Origin: Desulfitobacterium dichloroeliminans LMG P-21439
GTDB taxonomy: Bacteria > Bacillota > Desulfitobacteriia > Desulfitobacteriales > Desulfitobacteriaceae
Direction of reading: 5' to 3'
Assembly (NCBI RefSeq): GCF_000243135.2
Contig: NC_019903.1
Location: forward strand, 3,560,450 to 3,624,449
Length of the DNA: 64,000 bases
Below, piece by piece: positions 20,084-27,304 of this stretch; position 1 is the stretch's first letter; the number at the start of each line of letters is the position of its first letter. Under the pieces are notes generated by a model. It was not told the origin of the DNA, searched no databases, and saw nothing but the letters and a program-made list of their open reading frames with translations. The position numbers and the translations under genes were made by a program.

Positions 20084-20806
20084 ATGAAAACTCCTGTAAA
20101 AAGCTTTGGCTTAACCATTGAATATATCCGTCACAGTGGTTTCATAGTGGAGTCAGACCAGTCCCTTCTGGTCTTTGACTATTATGAAGGTCCCATCCAA
20201 TTCCCAGCGACTAAAAAAATCTATGTCTTTACGTCCCATGTCCATCAGGACCATTTCAATCCGGAAATATTCCTATGGCAGAAAGAGCATCCCCATATCC
20301 ACTATATTTTGAGCTCGGACATCAAGGGGAATCCTAATCTTCCCCCCTCTACCGAAAACATTACCTTCCTTTCACCCTATGATGAGACCCGTTTAGATGA
20401 TCTTAGAATTAAGGCCTATGGCTCCACCGATGCAGGGATTTCTTTTCTCGTGGAACATGTTGACCCAGAGGGGTTCCGTATCTTTCATGCTGGGGACCTC
20501 AACTGGTGGCATTGGTGGGGAGAGCCTCCGGAAGCTATTGAAAACGCCGAGAGGATATTCAAAGAAGAAATCGCCAAAATAAAAGGTGAGTCCATTGATT
20601 TAGCCTTCTTCCCGGTCGACCCCAGATTAGAGCAGTATTACTCCATTGGTGCTGAGTATTTTATTCAGGAGCTTAAGCCTCACATTCTTGTCCCCATGCA
20701 CTTTTGGGATCAGTATGAACCCCTTCAAATTTTCGCCCAAAAATTAGCCTCTTCACCCACCCATATCCTCACCATAACCCAACCTAATCAGATTTTTACA
20801 ATTTAA
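20084..20806 (+). CDS. Metallo-beta-lactamase-fold hydrolase
   Basis: A 240-residue protein with MBL-fold metal-binding motifs: TSHVHQDHFNPEIF (HxHxDH), FHAGDLNWW (aspartate) and VPMHFWDQY (terminal histidine). It is of the UlaG/YtpP-like, L-ascorbate-6-phosphate-lactonase-related type by general shape, but I cannot assign a substrate. The ATG is behind GGAACGGAGGCGTCTC. There is no signal peptide. Its stop overlaps by four bases the stop of the convergent 2H phosphoesterase. An unusual tryptophan-rich NWWHWWGEPP follows the metal aspartate. Family call is firm; function open. Confidence 0.85.
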   Translation: MKTPVKSFGLTIEYIRHSGFIVESDQSLLVFDYYEGPIQFPATKKIYVFTSHVHQDHFNPEIFLWQKEHPHIHYILSSDIKGNPNLPPSTENITFLSPYDETRLDDLRIKAYGSTDAGISFLVEHVDPEGFRIFHAGDLNWWHWWGEPPEAIENAERIFKEEIAKIKGESIDLAFFPVDPRLEQYYSIGAEYFIQELKPHILVPMHFWDQYEPLQIFAQKLASSPTHILTITQPNQIFTI

Positions 20807-21348
20807 TTATCCATGTGTTGATGCAAAGAAAACTCACATAGGTAGTCGATGGGTTCTAAGGATACCATCCCAATCGCTTCGATGGTTATATCAATAGGCT
20901 GAAAAATCTTGAGAAGCTCTCTCAGAACCTCTGGAATCTCCCCTATTGGAGTCTCTAAGGAAAGAGTGCAATGGGGGTACCAGTCTTGGGGTTTATAATA
21001 ATCCCAGCTATGCTCATCCCATGCCCCCAGCATTTTGTGTAAATCTCTGTGGATCTGGAAAAGCTTATCCGGTAAGTTAGGTGCCAAGAAGATCGCTCCC
21101 TTATTATGAGGAAACATCCCCACTTGCAGTAGCTTTAGCGAAAAAACTGGCACTGTCTCGGCAAGATGCATTAACTGCTCTCTCGCTTGGGCTAAATCCA
21201 GCTCATCAAATATGGCTAAGGTAATATGGGGTCTGCCATTTAGACAGGACATGCACTTGCCAATCCCTAAAAGGGACAAGGTTTCCCAGATATTGATAAT
21301 GGACTTTTCCGCCTCTTCATTAAAATATAGATTTATTGCATAGCTCAT
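20803..21348 (-). CDS. 2'-5' RNA ligase-like 2H phosphoesterase
   Basis: A 181-residue protein with the two HxT/S motifs of the LigT/2H phosphoesterase superfamily: RPHITLAIFD near residue 41 and YPHCTLSLET near residue 128. These form the twin histidine active site that acts on 2',5' or cyclic phosphodiester bonds in RNA or nucleotides. Its substrate is unknown. The ATG follows GGAGGCCTTTA. It overlaps the metallo-hydrolase by four bases at the 3' end (tail to tail), an arrangement that offers antisense interference but no clear functional link. Confidence 0.85.
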   Translation of the reverse strand: MSYAINLYFNEEAEKSIINIWETLSLLGIGKCMSCLNGRPHITLAIFDELDLAQAREQLMHLAETVPVFSLKLLQVGMFPHNKGAIFLAPNLPDKLFQIHRDLHKMLGAWDEHSWDYYKPQDWYPHCTLSLETPIGEIPEVLRELLKIFQPIDITIEAIGMVSLEPIDYLCEFSLHQHMDN

Positions 21349-21451
21349 TAAAGGCCTCCTTTATCTGGTCAATTAACTATGTTGAATATCCCCTATAAGT
21401 CGACTAGCTCAGTCTATCGATCTTTTTTAAGGAGATATTATTATTAATAAC

Positions 21452-21481
21452 TTTACTTCTATCATTATAAAATAGTATAGT
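21452..21481 (+). promoter_or_regulatory. Candidate sigma-A promoter of the F420-ligase-like gene
   Basis: TTTACT (21452-21457), 18-base spacer, TATAGT (21476-21481) in the 196-base gap upstream of the GTG at 21545. The match is moderate in an AT-rich region. Confidence 0.45.
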
Positions 21482-21544
21482 ATAGAGTGGTTGTAATTTT
21501 GCAAAACTTAGGCGAGTAAATACTCTTATAGAGGAGAGATTATA

Positions 21545-22735
21545 GTGAAAAGAGTCGTTGGCACCGTAGTACGTGGACTTCGTGGACCGATAATTAATAA
21601 TGGGGATAACATAGAGCAAATAGTCGTTGATACCGTTTTAAACGCTGCAAAGGTCGAAAGCTTTTCTATTGAGGATCGCGATATAGTATCGATCACTGAA
21701 TCCATTGTAGCACGTGCCCAAGGCAATTACGCAACAATTAACGATATTGCTACGGACATCAAAGCCAAATTCGGCGATGAGACTGTCGGCATTATCTTTC
21801 CGATTCTCAGTCGCAATCGGTTTGCAGTCTGTTTACGGGGTATTGCTAAAGGTGTTAAGAATGTGGTCCTGATGTTGAACTATCCTTCCGATGAAGTAGG
21901 CAATCATCTTGTGAGCATTGATGAACTGGATGCCAAAGGTATCAATCCATGGACCGATGTCTTGACTGAGGATGAATTCCGCGAACATTTCGGGGATTGC
22001 AAGCATCCCTTCACTGGAGTTGACTATATCGACTACTACAAAAAACTAATCGAGGCTGAAGGTGTTACCTGCCAAGTCATTTTTTCTAACAATCCCAAAA
22101 CTATTCTAGACTACACCAAGAACGTGTTGACTTGTGATATACACTCTCGTTTTCGAACCAAGCGCATCTTAAAGGGCAGTGGAGTGGATAAAATCTATGG
22201 CTTAGACGATGTACTGGCGAAATCCATCAATGGTAGCGGCTTTAACGATAACTATGGTCTACTCGGCTCAAATAAAGCCACTGAAGAAAGCGTGAAATTA
22301 TTCCCCAACAACTGTCAACCCATCGTTGATGGCATTCAAGCTAAAATCAAGGAATTAACTGGCCAAACCGTTGAAGTTATGGTTTACGGCGATGGGGCCT
22401 TCAAAGATCCCGTCGGGAAGATTTGGGAATTGGCGGACCCAGTCGTATCACCGGCCTACACTGGCGGGCTCGAAGGTATTCCTAACGAAGTGAAACTGAA
22501 ATATTTGGCAGATAACAATTTCTGTCACCTAAGCGGTGAAGAACAGCATCAAGCCATATCGAAATATATTGAGAATAAATGCGATGATCTGGTCGGTGCC
22601 ATGGAAGCACAAGGGACTACCCCCCGCAAGCTTACGGATCTCATCGGTTCCCTCTCCGATTTGACCTCCGGCAGTGGCGATAAGGGAACCCCCATCGTCT
22701 ATATTAAGGGGTATTTTGATAATTATACAAAGTAA
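21545..22735 (+). CDS. Coenzyme F420-0:L-glutamate ligase-domain protein (CofE-like)
   Basis: A 396-residue protein that looks like the F420_ligase (CofE/FbiB) domain: RGLRGPIINNGDNIEQIVVDTV, then SFSIEDRDIVSITESIVARAQGNYA, a segment typical of the family. CofE adds glutamate to F420-0, but this longer clostridial subfamily is common in organisms without F420, so the true substrate is uncertain. A C-terminal extension of about 150 residues (from VEVMVYGDGAFKDP onward) continues beyond the usual 250-residue CofE core. It starts with GTG behind GAGGAGAGATTATA. The alpha/beta hydrolase follows after 20 bases. Whether other F420 genes exist cannot be judged here. Confidence 0.6.
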   Translation: MKRVVGTVVRGLRGPIINNGDNIEQIVVDTVLNAAKVESFSIEDRDIVSITESIVARAQGNYATINDIATDIKAKFGDETVGIIFPILSRNRFAVCLRGIAKGVKNVVLMLNYPSDEVGNHLVSIDELDAKGINPWTDVLTEDEFREHFGDCKHPFTGVDYIDYYKKLIEAEGVTCQVIFSNNPKTILDYTKNVLTCDIHSRFRTKRILKGSGVDKIYGLDDVLAKSINGSGFNDNYGLLGSNKATEESVKLFPNNCQPIVDGIQAKIKELTGQTVEVMVYGDGAFKDPVGKIWELADPVVSPAYTGGLEGIPNEVKLKYLADNNFCHLSGEEQHQAISKYIENKCDDLVGAMEAQGTTPRKLTDLIGSLSDLTSGSGDKGTPIVYIKGYFDNYTK

Positions 22736-22755
22736 ACGGTATTTATTGTTTAAGG

Positions 22756-23511
22756 ATGATTGAGATAATCAATTATTTAAGCGCAAACTGGCCTCTAAAG
22801 GAAGATTTACCGACTTTGGTTTTTTTGCACGGAGCGGGTTGTCAAGCAAAAGCTTGGCAGCCGCAGCTTTCAGGGCTAGCTACGGTGGCCAATACAATAG
22901 CTATCGATTTACCGGGGCATGGCGGCAGTGAAGGCCCTGCCCTAGATAGTATTCCTGCTTTAGCAGAAGCGGTGAGGGCTTTTCTGCAGGAAATTAAGGC
23001 CACAAGACCCATACTCTGCGGACTCAGCATGGGTAGCGCTATTGTCCTGCAATATTTACTGGATTATCCTGATTCAGCAGTGGCGGGAATTGCCATGGGG
23101 GCAGGTGCTCGCTTAAATGTGGCCCCGTTGATCTTTCAAACTATAGCTAAGGATTATGCTGGTTTTGTGGCTTTAATGGGACGGCTGGCCTTTTCCCCTT
23201 CAGCTAAACCTGAAGCTGTTCAGGAAATATCCCAGCTTATCATGTCCTGTCCGCCGGAGGTTACTGCGGCAGATTTTACAGCTTGCCACAGCTTTGACGT
23301 GCTCCAACGGGTGGAAAAAATAGAACATCCTTTATTAATTATCTCCGGTCAGGAGGATAAGATGACCCCTCCCAAATATGCGGAGTTTCTGGAAAAGCAG
23401 GTAAAGAGGGGGATTCTTTATCATCTTCTTGGAACCGGGCATATGATTCCAAACGAAAAGCCCTTGAAAGTGAATAAGCTCATCGGGGATTTCATTAAGG
23501 GATTTTTATGA
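22756..23511 (+). CDS. Alpha/beta hydrolase
   Basis: A 251-residue alpha/beta-fold hydrolase with oxyanion motif FLHGAGCQAKAWQPQ, nucleophile elbow CGLSMGSA, acid in IISGQEDKMTPP and catalytic histidine in GTGHMIPNEKP. These give a complete Ser-Asp-His triad. No signal peptide, so cytosolic; substrate unknown. The start is uncertain because only a weak AAGG directly abuts the ATG. It lies 20 bases after the F420-ligase-like gene and overlaps the following RlmH-like gene by four bases (ATGA), so the three form an operon. Confidence 0.85.
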   Translation: MIEIINYLSANWPLKEDLPTLVFLHGAGCQAKAWQPQLSGLATVANTIAIDLPGHGGSEGPALDSIPALAEAVRAFLQEIKATRPILCGLSMGSAIVLQYLLDYPDSAVAGIAMGAGARLNVAPLIFQTIAKDYAGFVALMGRLAFSPSAKPEAVQEISQLIMSCPPEVTAADFTACHSFDVLQRVEKIEHPLLIISGQEDKMTPPKYAEFLEKQVKRGILYHLLGTGHMIPNEKPLKVNKLIGDFIKGFL

Positions 23512-23906
23512 ACTTTAGAATCTATCTACCTAATAATAAAATCGAGAATTTCTATCGAGATGCTATCAAAGAATATGAAAAGCGCTTGGGCCGGTACTGT
23601 AAGATTCAGGTTGTGAGATATAAAAGTGATGAGCAACTGATTAAACTCATTCCTGACAAGGCACATCGACTCTTGATCTCAGTGAACGGCGAAAAAATAA
23701 CCTCTGAAGGGCTCGCGAGCAAAATAAGTGAATGGGGACTATCCGGCATAGCTGATATCGCCATCATTATTGGCACTACCCTTCCGCATGATGAAGTGCT
23801 TGCCCTTAGCTCCGCGGAGATGGCCTTAGGACTCCAAGCAACCGTTCTCTATGAACAGATTTATCGATCCTACCGCATTATTAATAATCAGCCTTACCAT
23901 AAATGA
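23508..23906 (+). CDS. RlmH-like SPOUT methyltransferase paralogue
   Basis: A 132-residue homologue of RlmH, the SPOUT enzyme that N3-methylates pseudouridine 1915 in helix 69 of 23S rRNA. Its C-terminal half aligns with the genuine RlmH 35 bases away on the other strand: LYEQIYRSYRIINNQPYHK retains the invariant terminal PYHK. The N-terminal half is shorter and the SAM-binding GGSLG is replaced by IIGTTLPHD, so SAM binding is doubtful. ATG behind AAGGGATTTTT, overlapping the hydrolase gene by four bases. It could be a divergent RlmH family member with another RNA target or a partner subunit; function is not known. Confidence 0.75.
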   Translation: MNFRIYLPNNKIENFYRDAIKEYEKRLGRYCKIQVVRYKSDEQLIKLIPDKAHRLLISVNGEKITSEGLASKISEWGLSGIADIAIIIGTTLPHDEVLALSSAEMALGLQATVLYEQIYRSYRIINNQPYHK

Positions 23907-23953
23907 AAGAGGATGACTTTTCGAAGTCATCCTCTTTCATTTATGGTTTGTTT
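23897..23953. terminator. Perfect 23-bp hairpin shared by two convergent RlmH-family genes
   Basis: Arms 23897-23919 and 23924-23946 are perfectly complementary over 23 bp with a TTCG tetraloop, then TTTGTTT on the plus strand. The plus-strand stop TGA (23904-23906) is within the left arm and the minus-strand stop TAA (23941-23943) within the right arm, so the hairpin overlaps both coding ends. It works as a bidirectional terminator. Confidence 0.9.
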
Positions 23954-24408
23954 ATTATAACCGCACGATAGATTTGTTCCAGCACCATCAGTCGCATTAG
24001 AGGATGGGGAAAGGTCAAGGGTGAAAAAGACCAGCGATAATCGGCTCTATGTCGTACTTCGCCTGAAACACCCAATGAACCGCCAATAATAAAGGTACTG
24101 CTATACTGCCCTTTTAAGACCAGCTGATCAAGATATTCAGATAGTCCCGTCGAAGAAAACCCTTTCCCTTGCAAATCGAGTAGAATGACATGCTCCTGAG
24201 GGCCAATCCCTTTCAGGATCCTTTCTCCCTCTTTGCTCTTTACCCGTTCTTCATCGGCAAAAGAGAGCCGCTCCGGACAGGGCTCATCGGCTATCTCGAC
24301 AATCTCCAAATGAATCGAGGTGTTTAGGCGCTTGGTATATTCCTTAATACCATCAACAAGAAATTTTTCGCGGATTTTTCCTACGGCAATAACCTTGATC
24401 TGCAGCAT
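23941..24408 (-). CDS. rlmH: 23S rRNA pseudouridine-1915 N3-methyltransferase (RlmH), C-terminal tail truncated
   Basis: SPOUT-fold methyltransferase for pseudouridine 1915. The 155-residue product matches RlmH throughout: VIAVGKIREKFLVDGIKEYTKRL, the SAM loop IIGGSLGVSGEVRHRAD, and FPHPLMRLMVLEQIYRA. The family always ends in R-I-N-x-G-E-P-Y-H-K; here the frame ends VIINKP-stop, so the PYHK tail is missing. In another frame the DNA still reads CAT-AAA-TGA (H-K-stop), implying a small deletion and frameshift. ATG behind GAGGAGTCTATCA. Downstream of htrA as in Bacillus yycJ-htrC-rlmH. Either activity is reduced or the tail is supplied by the neighbour. Confidence 0.9.
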   Translation of the reverse strand: MLQIKVIAVGKIREKFLVDGIKEYTKRLNTSIHLEIVEIADEPCPERLSFADEERVKSKEGERILKGIGPQEHVILLDLQGKGFSSTGLSEYLDQLVLKGQYSSTFIIGGSLGVSGEVRHRADYRWSFSPLTFPHPLMRLMVLEQIYRAVIINKP

Positions 24409-24473
24409 TGATAGACTCCTCTAATAACAATCAGTTCAGTAATTACCGCCTATAGCCTTACTCCAACTATGGG

Positions 24474-25628
24474 TTATGGGTTAATCTCAACCAACTTCAC
24501 TTGCACATCCGTGTTTTTACTATTACGGAAATATGTCACCGTGACCGTGTCTCCGGGTTTAAACTTAAACAACTCATGGGTTAATTCTAAGGAACTCTTC
24601 ACGGTTATACCGTTGATCTTCACTAAGATATCTCCGGGCTGAATGCCGGCTTGACCCGCTGGTCCTCTGGCATCTATATCGGAGACATAGGCACCTGCCG
24701 GCCAACCTTTTTGAGCAGCCCATTCCGGACTATAGCGCGTGTCAATAGAGACCAAGAGACCGGGATGGCTAAAGTAGCCCTTCTCAATCAGTTGCTGGAT
24801 GACGGGAATGGCATCCGTAATAGGAATCGCAAAGCCCATCCCTTCAAAGCCTATCTCAGCATTTTTAGCAGAGTTAATCCCAACGACTTGACCGTTATAA
24901 TTGACCAAAGGTCCGCCACTGTTCCCCGGGTTGATCGCTGCATCGGTCTGAATTAGATTAAAGCTGGACTCTCCCTCGATCAAAAGAATCCGATTCTTGG
25001 CGGAAACCACACCCTGGGTGACAGAACGAGCAAATTCCTCTCCTCCAGGGTTGCCGATGGCCACTACAGGTTCTCCGACTTGAAGTTGATCGGAATTGCC
25101 GAGTTGTGTCGCTGTCAGTTTCTCAGGAGCAATCTTAATTACAGCTAAGTCAGTTCGTGGGTCTTGGCCGACCAAAGTGGCTTCCGCATTTCTTCCGTCC
25201 GCTAAGCTAACCATCAATCGTGAGGCATCTGCAATCACATGGTAGTTAGTGACAATATAGCCGTAATCGGCATCGATGATAAAACCTGATCCAGTCCCCG
25301 CTTCCGTCAAACCCGTACCACCGAAGATACTGCCCCGAGACTGAAAATTGGCTATGCCCACAACTGCAGGTCCCACCGTTTTGGCCACCTCCACCACCGG
25401 AAAGCCAGTCGGATTCGTAATGCTTACAGGCGGGGTGGATGAACCCTGGCCTAAAATAACCTCTTTGGGGACGGGTGCTTGATTTCCATAAAGAGAAGGG
25501 ACTAAGGCTACGGAAATTAAGCCACCGATGATGGCACTAATCAACGCCAAAGCAATCGTTGAGAAAAACCGCGGCCTTTGTCTCTTATCTGGATAATTCT
25601 GATAGTCATTTTGGTCATAATAGCCCAT
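24474..25628 (-). CDS. htrA: HtrA-family serine protease
   Basis: Membrane-anchored DegP/HtrA protease of extracytoplasmic quality control, 384 residues. A short cytosolic N-terminus precedes a transmembrane anchor (about residues 22-45, STIALALISAIIGGLISVALV). The trypsin-like domain has the triad histidine in VTNYHVIAD, aspartate in DPRTDLAVIKI and serine in AAINPGNSGGPLVNYNG. One PDZ domain lies at about residues 285-380 (GPAGQAGIQPGDILVKING). ATG behind GGAGGTAATTGC, 20 bases after walJ. The cluster walJ-htrA-rlmH mirrors the end of the Bacillus walRK operon, although walRK itself is not in the window. Confidence 0.95.
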   Translation of the reverse strand: MGYYDQNDYQNYPDKRQRPRFFSTIALALISAIIGGLISVALVPSLYGNQAPVPKEVILGQGSSTPPVSITNPTGFPVVEVAKTVGPAVVGIANFQSRGSIFGGTGLTEAGTGSGFIIDADYGYIVTNYHVIADASRLMVSLADGRNAEATLVGQDPRTDLAVIKIAPEKLTATQLGNSDQLQVGEPVVAIGNPGGEEFARSVTQGVVSAKNRILLIEGESSFNLIQTDAAINPGNSGGPLVNYNGQVVGINSAKNAEIGFEGMGFAIPITDAIPVIQQLIEKGYFSHPGLLVSIDTRYSPEWAAQKGWPAGAYVSDIDARGPAGQAGIQPGDILVKINGITVKSSLELTHELFKFKPGDTVTVTYFRNSKNTDVQVKLVEINP

Positions 25629-25648
25629 GCAATTACCTCCTCACAGCT

Positions 25649-26458
25649 TTAGTATTCTTCTAAAACTATTAGTTCATGCGGTGTGTATCGGGGAGCTACC
25701 CTTAATCTCACGTCCGGGTTCTCTTTTGCTATTCGGGATTCCTTGAGGATGCGCAGAATGGTCGATAGGGCTAGTTCCGGTGTATTGTTTTCTTCGCTTA
25801 AATGCGATAAAACAATCCGCTTAGTATTCCCTTCGATCCATTGGAGAAGCCCTTCCGCCAGCTGACTATTCTCCAAGTGCCCAAAATTACCGCTGATTCG
25901 TTTTTTAAGATACCAAGGATAACTACCTTGCCAAAGCATTTCCTGATCATGATTAGCTTCAACAACTAGGGCATCGCAGCCTTTTAAGGCTCGGTGCATA
26001 TCTTCCGTAATGATTCCTGTGTCCGTAGCAATTCCAATTGCTTGACGGCCACAAGTAGCCTGCTCCGCCTCGATGCGCACACCAAAGCTTTCCTTACTGT
26101 CATGAGAGGTCGGAAAGACTTGCACTTGCAGACCGGCACAAGTAAAGGAATCCTTGACAACCACTCGTTGTTCGTCCTTGAGCTTCCCAATCGTGGGGTT
26201 GAGCTCATCCCAGATCTTAGCTGAGGCATAGATGGGAATCTTAAGTTTCCGAGCGACTGCCCCAACTCCCTTTACATGATCCGAATGTTCATGGGTAATA
26301 AAGATTCCTTCAACCTCCATGGGGGATATATCCAGCATAGATAGATTATGTAGGGTTGCCTTTAGGCTGATACCGCAATCCACAAGAAGATTCCTCTTCT
26401 CTTGTCCAACCACAATCGCATTACCGGAGCTCCCACTTGCCAGGGTTGCTAGATGCAC
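25649..26458 (-). CDS. walJ: MBL-fold hydrolase WalJ (YycJ)
   Basis: A 269-residue metallo-beta-lactamase-fold protein of the YycJ/WalJ family, implicated in cell-wall/division homeostasis and DNA repair in Bacillus and Streptococcus. It starts LATLASGSSGNAIVV, a family hallmark, and has the metal motif ITHEHSDHVKGVG, then PTSHDSKESFGV, ATDTGIIT and VLSHLSEENNTPE with further metal ligands. It starts at GTG 26458 after GAGGGAATTGAT. It heads the walJ-htrA-rlmH operon in the usual order. The enzyme may be a 5'-exonuclease as shown in Bacillus anthracis and others; that is from family knowledge. Confidence 0.9.
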   Translation of the reverse strand: MHLATLASGSSGNAIVVGQEKRNLLVDCGISLKATLHNLSMLDISPMEVEGIFITHEHSDHVKGVGAVARKLKIPIYASAKIWDELNPTIGKLKDEQRVVVKDSFTCAGLQVQVFPTSHDSKESFGVRIEAEQATCGRQAIGIATDTGIITEDMHRALKGCDALVVEANHDQEMLWQGSYPWYLKKRISGNFGHLENSQLAEGLLQWIEGNTKRIVLSHLSEENNTPELALSTILRILKESRIAKENPDVRLRVAPRYTPHELIVLEEY

Positions 26459-26552
26459 ATCAATTCCCTCTTCCCTTTTACAAGTGTATTATACCAAATC
26501 CTTCTCTTAAACAAAACTAGGCTGATAACAGTGAAATCAACCTAGAGTACAA

Positions 26553-26580
26553 GAAAAAAACTGAGGCTATTTAGCCCCAG
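26553..26580 (-). terminator. Terminator after TPR protein gene
   Basis: Eight-bp stem CTGGGGCT/AGCCTCAG (26580-26573 with 26568-26561; one G-U), loop AAAT, then TTTTTTT on the minus strand. It overlaps the stop codon of the TPR gene and separates it from walJ. Confidence 0.85.
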
Positions 26581-27208
26581 AGATCGATTCGGATTGATCT
26601 ACGCTACCCGTTTTCTCAAAGTTCTCAATAATTTTATCCTGGGCCAGCTTAATACTGCTTTCGAGACGCTGTTTATTCTCTTCAGAAAGATTTTCAATAG
26701 TTAAGGCTTTTTCCCATTGGGCAATGGCTGCCCCGTAATCTTCCTTGGCATACATGAGGAAAATACCGTAATTATACAGACCATTAAGAAACTTAGGATC
26801 CATCTGCAATGCCTCTTGGAAAGTCTGTTCTGCTAGCTCATCTTGACCCCCATAAAAGGCTGCCGTAGCCATATCAACTAAGATATTCACATTCTTTTCC
26901 GATTTAATAACTTCTTGGTATTCCACTACTGCCTGTTGGAAAATAGCCCCCGCTTTCTCAGGAGTGTTTCCTCCTAAGGTCTGGAAAGCCCAATCATAGT
27001 AGCTATTAGCAAGAATTAAACGGGTTTGAGCATCCTGTGGATTAGCCTCTAACGCTTTGTTAAGACTATCAATTTGACTTTCATTGCTCCCGGCTACAGG
27101 GGCATTTCCTGTATCCCCAAAGAACATGACAAAGGAAGAACCCACCAAGCTTATTACTAATAATGCCACTATCACATAGACGGTAACCTTTTGAGATTTT
27201 TTACGCAC
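26567..27208 (-). CDS. Membrane-anchored TPR protein
   Basis: A 213-residue protein: short basic N-terminus (VRKKSQKV), one transmembrane helix (VTVYVIVALLVISLVGSSFVMFFG), then an outside-facing set of about three tetratricopeptide repeats (LNKALEANPQDAQTRLILANSYYDWA, QDELAEQTFQEALQMDPKFLNGLYNYGIFLM, and EDYGAAIAQWEKALTIENLSEENKQR). The GTG at 27208 lies behind AGGGAGATGTGAGTC; the open frame continues 28 codons upstream without a good site. It follows the molybdopterin oxidoreductase by 96 bases and may be cotranscribed. TPR proteins scaffold other proteins; the partner is unknown. Confidence 0.8.
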   Translation of the reverse strand: MRKKSQKVTVYVIVALLVISLVGSSFVMFFGDTGNAPVAGSNESQIDSLNKALEANPQDAQTRLILANSYYDWAFQTLGGNTPEKAGAIFQQAVVEYQEVIKSEKNVNILVDMATAAFYGGQDELAEQTFQEALQMDPKFLNGLYNYGIFLMYAKEDYGAAIAQWEKALTIENLSEENKQRLESSIKLAQDKIIENFEKTGSVDQSESISGAK

Positions 27209-27304
27209 CGACTCACATCTCCCTAATCCAAAGTAACTATTTAATTTTATCATCTCGTTGGAGGTTAGTCCACACGGGTTTTTTATTTGCAAAACGAATA
27301 GTCG

